Origin: Apus apus
Taxonomy: Eukaryota > Chordata > Aves > Apodiformes > Apodidae
Length of the DNA stretch: 64,000 nt
Direction: 5' to 3'
Assembly: GCF_020740795.1 (NCBI RefSeq)
Contig: NC_067290.1
Location: 15,048,001 to 15,112,000, forward strand
This document shows positions 13,101 to 25,100 of this stretch, in pieces. Under the pieces are notes generated by a model that saw only the letters and a program-made list of their open reading frames with translations, did not search any database and was not told the DNA's origin. The translations under genes were made by a program, and so were the position numbers. Numbering within the stretch: position 1 is the stretch's first letter; each line of letters starts with the position of its first letter.

Positions 13101-16100
13101 CAGCTAAAGAGGCTCCTGCCACCAACCGCTGTCCCTCTTCCCTGCCTCCTCTGTGGGGCTGGTTCAGCTCTTTGTGTCAGCTGCTGAACTTGCATATTTT
13201 TATTCCTGAATCCTTCATACAGTTTCCCTGTCAGAATGCAGCAATTGAACTGAATTACCAAAAGCAAGAGATGGGGTTTGGACAGAGTCACGGGTCCAGG
13301 CCCCTAAAGGCAGGAATTGGTTCAAGAGGCATCCCAAGGTAAGCTGATGTCCCCTGGCAGTGAGAACTCTCTGACACCCACTGGCATCCTTCAGGTCATA
13401 ATAGGAAAACAAAAGTGATCACACCAGCAAAACAAAATCACAGCTGAAGGCTACAGGATGGTGGTTCATATTTTTCTTTGACTCAAGGTGGCCTAAATCC
13501 ATCTGCAATGTTTCACATGGAGACACAAAACATGTTATCTTCTTAATTTGATCCTTTGCTTACTGATTAGTTCAATGCTAGTTTTGGGATCCACCAAAAA
13601 GCAGAACAGAGAAGTGCTTTATGCTTGGGCAGAAGCATATGTGATCCACACAGACTCTGTCAAAAAGGAAAGAAATCAGTATTTCCTCCCACGCAACCTC
13701 TGAGCACACACAGTTACACTGTCCAAAGGAACTTTCCAATAGAAACAGCCCTCCAACACTTAAACTCAGCCAGATTTTGGCCCTAGCACAGTCAGAAAGT
13801 ATGCATGTCCTCATCTCCCCCCAAGTTTTAGGTCAACCACATAAAAAGGACTTTTGTACCTTATTTAACTACACCTCAGCTGTGGGAGTTTACAGTACCA
13901 CATGCTGTATACGACGGGTGAAAGCAGAACACAAGGAAAACATGCACATAAAATTCAGAAGACTTCTGTTTTCCCTTAAGTGCTTCTGTGTATACACAAT
14001 GCTTTATGGATGTCCCCAAAGCATGCTCAGTTGCTTTCCGCACTGAAAGTGGGCACAATTGCTTAATACTTAGGATTAAGAACATATTTAGAGCTCCAGG
14101 AAGCTCCTCTGCAAACACTTGAATAAGGAATATTTTGCCTCTGAAACAGAGGTGTTTTAGTGAAGTGAAATCTGACAACAAATAGCAGGTTCCTGTTAGC
14201 ATGTCATGGTTTGGCTAAAAAACCCTGAAAACCTGACTTAAAATTATTGTTCTTTGGCTTCAGATAAAAAAGATCAAAGACTTGGGTTCTAAAATAAGAC
14301 TTGCTTCTATACTCACACAGTTCCTACTGAACAACTGACACACAGAAATGTGTTACTTCATGATAGTTTGTTATGTCAAAGATCTAAATAAAGGAAAACC
14401 ATAATGCTGTTCTGATAGGGCTGTATGTAGTTTGAAGACTTTAAAAAAATATGTGTGTCTGGAATTTTAGGAGGCCAGATGAAAAGATCACACAGAGACA
14501 GCAGCCCTGCCTCTGCCAAACCAGAGATACTTTTGGACAGAAGGCATGATGGCAACATGATAAAGGATCCAATCTGAGAGGTGACCCAGCTCCTTGAGTC
14601 TAGGAATGAGTCACTTTACTGCCTGTCCCTATAAGCTTAAGGCATGAGGTAACTTTAAGTCCATGGTGAACCATTGCCTGCCTTCTCCAAAACGACTGCC
14701 ACAGAACCCGTCTGCTGTGGTGCAATACAAAGACATTATCCCACCTCTGGCCAGGAAGGTTAGAAGGTAGCTCCCTATTAAAGTAATTCTATATAACACG
14801 TTGCCAAAAGACACTATGCCAAACTGAATGTGGTGGAGGTCCCTGCATCTGCCAGGTGGGGCCGAGCAGCCTGAGGGCAGAAGACACTGTTGATGGCATC
14901 TCCACAGGCAGAGAGCTTCTCAACCATCCCAGCAACACTTCATTCTTGTTCATTCCTGTAGGATGAGTCAGAACTACCACAGAAGAAAAACATTTGCAGT
15001 TTGGAGAACTTGTAGAGCTCAGAGAGACAGCACATGGAAGCAGAGCCATTGCCAGCCTTCTGAAGCAAGGACATTCTTGCTGCTTGCTCTCTCCTAAGAC
15101 AGCATGGCAGAGCTGAGAGCTGCTGGGGAAATCCTCTGTAGAGTTTCATGCACATTACAGAAGACAGTTCTGTTGCTTCATAGGCAATTAAAGCATGAAG
15201 TATGGAGTGAATATGAAGGACTTCCACATGCCCATCCCTTGAAAGAATCTGCAATCTCACACACTGATCTTTGCACAGCTCAGGAAGGAGAAAGAATTTT
15301 ACACACTGTTCTCAGAGAATCCACAATTCCTTGGTTGACAGGAAGAGCTAACTCATCTGAGATGACATACAAGTTGTCCTGTTTCCTCCAAGGAAAGATG
15401 CAGATGCAGTTCATCCATACTGAAGAGAGAATACCTTATAACAAGAAAAAACTGGAAAACTCTGGATTTTCTATCTCTGTGCTATTGCAGTGTAATACTA
15501 TTAGCAGACATAATATGCTCGATGCTTCCAAGAAGCCAGGAGCTCCTGAACTTGCACAGTAGTGGCTGTACCTGTGCTTCTGCAGCAAGGACAGGGAACA
15601 GTGTAGTGCATTCTGTGGTGAGCTGGGAAAATTAAGCTGTGTGCACAGCCTGAAAGCTTGGAGGCTGCCCTGCAGCCCAGCTGGGAAGGGCAGCAATCTA
15701 TCTGGGCTAACATAAGCTCAGAAGCCAAACCCGGCAACTCTCTTGGTACCAGCTGGTGAATTCTCAGCATCCATAAATTTGTCAGATCTCTTTACTGCAC
15801 AAATAAATTGGTCTTCAGAGCTACTAAAGCTGAAGAGCTGTACCAGAAAAGCCTGCTGTTGAATACTAAACAGGATGATCTGCAACAAGCTGTAGCAGCA
15901 ATTCCTTTCAAAGGGTGAGCATTTACAAGCCACACCTGGCTGCTGGGAAAAGGCCTGTCACTTCATACTGTGCCTCTGCGTGAACAAGTACATCCACATG
16001 CACTCACTCCTGACAGCACTGCACAAGAGAACAGCACTGAAACCACAGGGTATGAAACAGCTACATGCTGAAAGGCAGAGCACTACAGACCATTCTCCTC

Positions 16101-19100
16101 CCTCTATCCAGGAAGACAAGATCCAGAAAAAACTGCCTGAGATGCCTCAAGGGCAGCCACAGGTACCTCCATGACATATAGGAACAATAGTCAGAGCCCC
16201 AGTGGCTGTCAACCCTCCTTGGCTCAGAAGGGCAGTCTGTACACCAGCACAGGAAGGGGGGAAAAACCCACAACACTAGGATCATACACAATGTAGCTTT
16301 ATTAAAGACAAAGTATTAGATTACACTCATACAGAAGGCTGGGACCACCACAAAACCCTACAAGAGGACTGCAAGCTGCATACGTGGGAAAATGTCGCAG
16401 ACAGGAACTTGGTTTTAAAGTGCTGCTAAAGTGAATGTGGTCTCCAGGACATCTGCTCTGTTGCTTGGCACACACGACTCTGTGAAAAGCCCTCAAGCTT
16501 TGTGCTGGAGATGCAAAAAAGGTTGAAAGCATTTGTAAAAAGGGTTACAGAGAGAAGGATTTTGCATGTTGAAAAGGCTGTGAGCACGTTTTGTAGATGA
16601 ACATTGCTGTCTTTTCTGTTGAACTGATCTTATAACCCTGAACCAAGGCTGATCACTACCACAAACACTGGCTTAAAACAGACTTGTACTTCCTATTTCC
16701 TAAGTAACCACATCACAGATGAGCAAAGATGGGCAAGAATGCCTTTTGCTTCCAAGAGACAAGACACTACTGCCCTGCCATCAAGCAAGACAAGCCAAAA
16801 GCCCACTGCCCACACAGCTGGCAAAACTGGCAGGGACTGGTGTCAATGACCAGGGACAATTCCAACCAAGTGCTTTTTCAGTCCTTGTTGGGCTGTTCTG
16901 GCTACAAACAAGAATCCATTGCTTCCCAGAGATCAGCACTGGAAATACTTCCCCAGCTTCTGAGAGGTGAGCCTCTCCAGACTGAAGAATCCTGCTGATG
17001 AGTGGGTGATCTGGTCATGCCTTGAGAGGAAACTCCATGTGTGCTGCATCTTGTGAGCTCATGGATGATCCCTTCAGGTCTCAGCAAGAGCCCAAGGTCT
17101 GCATGCCTTTATTTGTGGCTGATGCAGCAGTGGGCCACACAGTCTTCACTGTGCAAAGCACTAAACACAGCAACAGGAGATTGTTCTTCCTGTGCTGCAC
17201 CACCATAAGCCTTGAGGGTGAGCCAAGTTGTCTTCTGCGTAATTAGCACAACAGGCAAGATGCACCTCTGCACCACAGCGTGTACCAGAGATGATTCCAA
17301 TCAACCCACAGCAAACCAAAGAATACAAGTCCCTGTGGGGCCTAATCACACTCCACAGGTTTGGTGCCAAGCCATCTCCATGAGGTGGCCACCAGCTGCC
17401 CACAAATCCACCCTTCAGAGGGGTTTCCCCAGGGTCACTGCATCACTCCTGGAAGGGAACAAAAGGTCTCAGTTTAGCACAATTCTGCTGCACACATCCA
17501 GAAACATCCCCTCCTCATGCAGGGCAGTTCAGCTCTCCAGCCCTCCCCAAGGCTGGAAGCTGCAGCACAAGGGGCACTTCTGGCATGCAGGAGGTGGGGC
17601 AAGCTCACTATTTCACCAGCACCTCTGACCTCCAGGTGCATCCCTAGCCCAAAGCCACCACACAGACAGCTACAGTATGGGAGCCAAGACACTGTTCTAC
17701 GTGGCCCAGACAATGCAGAGCCATGCCCACCACAACAGGAGCTCTGCTTTAAGGGAGAGATCTCACTGCCTTCAGCTGTGGAAAATGGAGAGCTTATCCC
17801 TAGTATGGAGAGGTGCACCAATAAAAACCTGCACTAATTTTTCCATCATTAAGTTTCAACTTCTGGACCTTATGAGTTTTAGCAAAATGCAACACTAAAG
17901 AATGCAATTAGAAATTTCAGAGGCTTCCTGAAATATTCCTGTGATTCACTGCTCTGATATACAGGACAGACTGCATTGGAGAAAAAAAAAACCAGTATGT
18001 TTTAAAGGTTTATCTAAGAACCTTATTAATATTTAACAGGGCACCAGTGTGAGAGAGCTTAGTGAGAACAAGCAAGATAATCCAGTTTCTTCCAGGACTT
18101 GGCCAAGGCAGTTTAAGTTTAACAAAGGGAGGGATAAGGGGAGCAGTTCCAAGCACCACATGAGGGCCAGGTCTGGAGAAACGAAACAAGAAATAAATGC
18201 TACTGTAAGAAGGTGGCTAAGCAAGCAGCAAAGTACCTTTGGTGCCAATAGTACTTGCAAAAACAAAGGCTTTTCAAAATGGAGCAGGCAGCTGCCATTA
18301 AGTAGCTGTTAGGTTAGTCACATTTTTAGGTTAAACTATGTTTCCTGCAGATCTCTCCAGCACAGGAGGGTGCCTGTCCTTTAGCATCAGTATGTAGACA
18401 TCGCTCTGGTCCCAAGCATTACTGCTGCTCAGAGATACTTCCCGTCCATCATCCCACTCTCATGGGTGCTTTGCTCCCCAGGGGTGCAGCACTGCATTTC
18501 CACATCAGCTCCCAGGGTTCAAAAGTGAGTATTCAGAAGAGGGCTAACAAGCCCAAATCTCCCAAGTTCTGAAGTACTGCACTAACGTAAAGGGTACATA
18601 AAGGGGCTGGGGTAGATCTCACTGCAATGCAGCTCACCTGGTCCCTCCAGGTCCGTGCCACAGAGCTCCTCTCCACTCATGCTGCTCTCCATCATGGTCA
18701 GCGTGTCCACTTTCCATCGGGCTCTCCCAGCTCAGCAAAAGCTCCTCTCAGTTCCCCAGATGGGCTTGTAGAGTAAGCTAGAAAAGCTTCATGGGCTGCC
18801 AGCAATTTCTCAAGCTCGCTTTCCCAGAACAGCTTTTCCCAGCTGCTGGTATTAACCCTAACGTGAATCCTGGTTGGAAAACACATGTTCTAAGCTTGTC
18901 CCACTGCAGACTGTCCAGGAGAACAACTTGAACAGGAGACTAAGAGTATGCTTCATGTTTTCACTTATTACTTGGACATAACCTTTTAAGGGTGAACGAC
19001 ACATCATAAAAAGCCCTTTCAGATAAAGATAGCTCCAAGTGCTCTCTTCTCCAGGGCACATGTGTGTTCAGCCAAAGAGTTCTGTGCAGGTCAGACTTTG

Positions 19101-22100
19101 CTTATGTTTGACATTAGTCAGTAAAGTGGAAGTAAAGCTTGATGAGAATCAGACAGGAGATAAGTTGAAAACACAATCAAAATCCAAACCAGGAGAAGGT
19201 GTGTTCACGTTAAACTCCTCAAAGGTCAGGAGGCATGGGAGTGAAGTTCCTGGCCATCAGCACCAATGCAAGCACACAGACAGTAACAGAATGACAGACA
19301 TAGTGCCACAAGGTGCCTGGTGCTGTCACATGCTGGACAAGGTGACAGCTCCTCACGGGGAGGTCCACACTGTAAAGCCACTTGACCCCTGGGAGCAGGG
19401 GCAAGTACCTTCAAATAGGAAAGGGCAGCTCACCAGCCATTACCGAGCTGCTGACAAGTCACCGCCAGCAGCTACAGAGGCAGCAGAACATCCATGGCAC
19501 TGCCTCCACATGAGGCAGCCAGAGGCACCAGGAGATGCTGCAGACCTTAGCAGCTGATGGTCTTAGAGAAGATTCCACTGTCACCTCAGGGTTTATTCTT
19601 TGTAATGATTAATTGAACAGACATGACCAAACACACTTGAAAAGGCAAGCTGAAAGATAAGCAAACAATCTAATAGTTATTTCTGCCCAGGCTTACACAT
19701 TGGGTTGGAAGAAGCCCTCTTCCTCCCACAAATGGATCTGATCCTTTCAGTCTGAACATGCAGGCATCAATTCAAAACTCTAACTGATGGAAATTACAAG
19801 TTAATATTCTGTAGGGTAATACTATAAAGTCTGACTATTTTATTTACACAGAATTACTATGTCATTTCTTCAGGTCTTTCCCTTCAATACCTTGTTTAAC
19901 ATCTAGCCACCATTTCAGTCTGTGGGCTTCAGAGACAAAATGATCTAAAGAATAAACAGCTTGAACGCACACCAAAGTCACACCAAGTATATTAAGAACA
20001 GTGTTCCATGCTCAGCACAACCTTCAGTGAAAATACAGTTCCTTTAGCACATACACAGTATGTAAAAAGAAAGGGCTTTATAGAGAAATTGAGCTGCTTT
20101 GTCCAAGAAAAATCAACCATATATTTTCCCCCAAAAACAGCAAGAGTCTTGAGAAAGATCATACAGTGGAATCATCACATCATAGCTGCTGAGATAAGCT
20201 TTATGGTAAGTGTTATAATTCTGTGAAACTGCTCTGAACCTCACTTATTTCGAATTAATTGTGTGTTATTTGTTATGGCTGTTATTGTTCTCCAACAGCT
20301 GCAGGCATTCTTCTTTCCAGCACACTCAACATGCATACTCATGATTAATGTTATTTTTAACATTTCTGGGTAGCACTCAAAAAACAAACAACCCCCTCAG
20401 ACAGGCACCAGTTACTCCTCCAAGCCAGGCAGCAGCCGTGCCACTGCACTGACACAGCAAGGCAGGCAGTGGGCCCAGATGTATCCATGAGAAATCCCAT
20501 AAGTTTGCTTGTAATTCTGGTTAATATTCACATACACCATAAAAGCATTGTTTAGCCCATGACTGGACTCTGGGTTTCAGAAGTTTGCATGAATTCAATT
20601 TCATACACTTCTCTATAGGATGACCTAATGTAAAAAGCTGAGCTAAATTTACTACCGCTTCTAGTTACCCACTTTCAACAAGAAGTTGTCACAATTCAGG
20701 AATTTTTATTGTCCTTAGACATACCCATCTTGCTCAGAAAGCTGTTTAAATTAGCAGCTGCATTTGCAGCCTCAGGACATAACACAAAACAAAGACATTG
20801 GAGTATCCATGTAACCTAGAATAAGGCTACACCTACTATGACTGCTCACCAGACAGGGTTAAACAACAGCTTTAAATAGCTCATAAAATATGAGCTAATT
20901 TTAACTTCATTCTTTCCCTCCTCACAATTGCTAGAAAAACTTACAAAAAAACCCCAACTTTGCAGCTGACAAGACAGACTGAAACAGAATGCAGTTTTTA
21001 AAAGTGCCAGCAGAAAACTGCAACCCCATATTACCAGTGACCACCAGCAGATACCAAGGCTTCTGCACAAAACCTCAGACACTGCATCTCATCCCGAGTA
21101 GCCTCTGAAATGGGAAATGGGAAGGAGGAGACAACCATTCTCTGATGAGGGCAGTATGTCCTCATAATGTACATGAGAAGACCTCCAAAGAGACTCCCAG
21201 TTTTAGGTTGCTTCATTACTGAAAAGAGATGTGTTTCAGGAAATAAACAACTGACAAATCACATCAGCACCAGTAAAGAAATGAGGATGTTGCAATTACT
21301 GGGTGCAGTCGGTGTGAGTGACGACCTCCCTGCTGTACTGCCCTTAGGAAAGAGGAAAGGAAGCAAGATTGACTTGCCCCTTAAGCCCTGCTTGTTGGGC
21401 CAGACCAGGTTATGTGACACAGGGGTGTTCTTTAGTTCAAAGGTTCACGAGAAGGTTGTGAAATCCTCTCTGACAGTTTCCAGAAACAAAAATATACTTG
21501 GGAAATACTCAACTGCCCCAGTTTCTATCTCCATCTACTAAACACATAGGAAGCCTTTATATAACATAATGACACCAGGAGCTCCAGCTGCTTCACGTGC
21601 AACCCATACTGGTAATAAGAAAAAGCACTGATGAAAGTACATGTTTCTGCTTTCCTAGGTTTAGAAAACAAAATTGTTTGTTTCCAAGTATTTTCTACCA
21701 GTATCAACAAAACAATCCACAGGACTCATCCTGAATTTCCTACCATCACACATCTTTGTTCCAGCACAACGTTCTCACAAAGCAGCCTTGTAAAATATTT
21801 CCTTCTTCAGAATCCTTTATATACTGATCAGAAGTACAGCAAAACTTTATTCTTAAAATGAGGAAAAGCATCTAGACCCAGTATTTGGGTATTTGCTCAT
21901 AAAACTTACTTTTTCTTTTTTAACCTGTCTTCATATCTAAGGAGGGCAACAGTTTCATGTTACTGAAGGAGAAGTGTTAGGATGTACCAGGTTTCCTGAG
22001 GGCTATTCATGCAGGACATGTTCCACAGCAAGACCATCTCAGAAAAAAGATGTAGAATAAACCAGAAGTATTTAATAATAATTTAAAAAACCTGTCAGGA

Positions 22101-25100
22101 AATTAACCTAATGTCCCATGTCAGTCAGTATCAGCTTTACTCTCGATGGCTGTTAGAACAGTCTTACTGTTCTTCCTGCTTTTCCTACCTCTCTCTAGAG
22201 GCACCAGGACATATGCTTTACCTCTGAAGTAGCAGTGAGCCACCGCCATCAGTTTCGAAGACATGAGGACAAACAACTAAACTCAGTAGGCATTTTCATT
22301 CCAAAATACCTGCAATAATGGCACCAAAGACTTTAAACGAAAGTGCCTTAGGGAGTAGTGTGAAAAACACCCTTTTGTAAACTTGAAACCAGAAGCACTG
22401 GAAAAGCATTCTCACCTGAACTGTAATCTTTCAGTCTCAAGTCCTTCACAGGTGTCCCATCAGGCCCTCGGAAAGCATTGAGAATCTACAAAAAAAAAAA
22501 AAAAAATCCCCTTCAGGCTTCAGAATCAAACCTTGGAAAGTGAAGCACTTGCATTTCTCCCCCCCAATACTTCTTTTCCTTCTAGGTTAACTCTGTAACA
22601 AACTGACACATTTTCCTGATTAAGTTCCAGCAGTAACTGGATTATTGAGTTGGGGGAAGTATTTTTGGGTTTTGTTTAAAGAAAAGAGCAACATTCACAC
22701 CATAATTCAGCTGTGCAAAGGCTTATCATGCTTCTTTCAACCAGACAGTTCACCTCTGATCCTTATTTAAAGTCAGACACATCTTAACTGCCTTTAAGAA
22801 AACCAAGGGACATGGGGTGACTGTTCTGAGTTTTATCATCCCCTGATGGACAACATTTTTGCCTGAGTTCTCCAGCATCAGGCCTCAGAAGCTCTGATCA
22901 CATAGACAACCCCTGCAAAAACTGTTGCACGTAGGCATTCTTATGTCTGGAACTGTCACCAAAAAACCCATCCTAATTCAGAGTGGAAGCTTTTGGAAAG
23001 AGACCTTGTAACCTAGGTTATTTTTTTGGTTTTTACTGAAATCAGCAGTAGTAGCAGACATCTTTTCCATCTTTGTAAGATCTCATTTAAGCAGTTTCAA
23101 GTACCTACGAATGAACAAGTTCACCGAGAGACGACATGTCTCCTGAGCCCAAAATATAGTAATAAATTAATCAAAATATTTGGTATATATAAAACAATGC
23201 TGGAAGTAAGGCATGTTAAAGAGAGTCTCGAGTCAAGGGTTTTAGCCACCGATACCCCACACGTGACTGCAAAAAAACCTCGTCACTTCCAGACCCCCCA
23301 ATAAACAGAATAATCAGATTACAAAAATAACATTGCTATCACTTCTAAATCTAGATTTTCCCTGAGGAAAATGGCAAACCAACTGAACTACATTAACCAG
23401 GCTTAAAAATGGTACATTTAGAAACCCCCGAGAGAATTTTCTGGATGAAAAACATCCCACTTACATCATCCTTTGTGGCAGTTTCAGGCACTCCTCCCAG
23501 CCGAATGAGCTTGCTTGGCTTCACATACTTGGTGCAGGTCCGGTAATCTTGGTCCTTGAGTTCACACAATCAAGAGGGTTTTTAAAAATAAGAGATGCCA
23601 GCTCCAAAGATACACAAACAGTAACAAAACACAACAAAAAAAAGCAAGGTATAATTCAAAGGAAAGGCCCATAAGCAGGCTGGCTCAAATCCTTAAGCAC
23701 AGCACTCTTAGATTCAGAGAGCTCTGGAGGACTGGCATCCATACGCTCACTGAGCCTGACAATGAGATCTAGGTCCAGGAAAAAAAAAACAACAGGCAAA
23801 TCACCTCTCTCTGCTTTGCAGCAGTGGGAGATTCAAATTTAATAGTAGTTATTAACTCAGTAGTTACCATTACCTTCAGATTTCAAAGTTAACTCTGAAG
23901 GAAAACAAAGAGTGCACGAGAACAGCTTTACTGCTCTACACAGGTCCATCTAGGGCAGCAGCTTCTCTCTGGTAGTGCTTGTAAGCAACGTCCAAGAGAA
24001 AACAAGAAGATAAGTTCTTCTGTATACTTCTTTCCCCCAACAACCTCTCTATGTTTTGGTCATTTTCAACTTAGGGGCTTTCTGAACCCAAACGCTAAAC
24101 TGCATTTCTCGTGAGGAGGAAGCACTTCTGAGATAGAAAGGGGGTCTGTTAAAACAACCTGGAGCATGAGGATGACCTCAGAGAAGGACAGTGAATTAGG
24201 AGAGAACTGAAGTGATGGGATATGAACAGACAACTCCCTCCCAGCTCCTTCCATTCTTTGGCCAACACACATTTAACAAAAACATCAACTGACAAAGCCA
24301 CCTACCTGAAGGTTCTTATAGGGCCTAGAATCTTTGCTGGGTTTTCCTTCTGAAAAGGACTTGCCATGCTCATAATCAAACATCTGGTGCCCTGGCAGCC
24401 GGTGATCCACATCACGATACTCAATGTTCCGGTAGTCAGTATCTTGCCTTCCAAGGAAATCCAGGCCACCTTCATCCTTCAACCCAAGATCAGAATCGGA
24501 TCTTTGCTGTTCCCCCCCAGAAAGCTGCTGCTGCTGCTGTTGCTGCTTGTTAGCAAAGGTATGAGGTTGCTCCTCTTGGTCCTGAAGAGTAGGAAGAGGT
24601 CCACGGCTATTTTGGAAATTGTGTGAAGTGTCATCTTCAAGACCCAATCCAAGGGATTCCTCTTCTCTGGCTGGTGCTTCTGAATGTTGAAATTCTCCTT
24701 TTTGGCTACCGAAGGGAGCTCTATCTAGACCGAGTGCAGACTCCTCTCTCTTGCTGGTGCTTAAACCAGAGCCCTCTCTTTCTGCTAGAGGCACAGTAGA
24801 TTGGTTGTGCCTAAAATCTACAAGGCTTTGGTCCACAGGAGGCATTTCCCTATCTGAAAAGTCCATAGGAGGAGCCACATCTCTGTTCCTAAAATCCTGG
24901 TCAGATCGGGACCTGTGCCTATTTCTGAAGTCTGATGATGGTGCATTTCTGTTTCTGAAGTCCAGATCAGAGGTGCCCATACCCCTGAAGTCCAGATCAG
25001 GTACATCTCTATTTCTGAAGTCTGAATAGGAATGCTCTCTGCCCCTGTAGTCTAACTCAGACACATCTCTTGCCCTGAAATCTGAGTGAGGTCCATCTCG

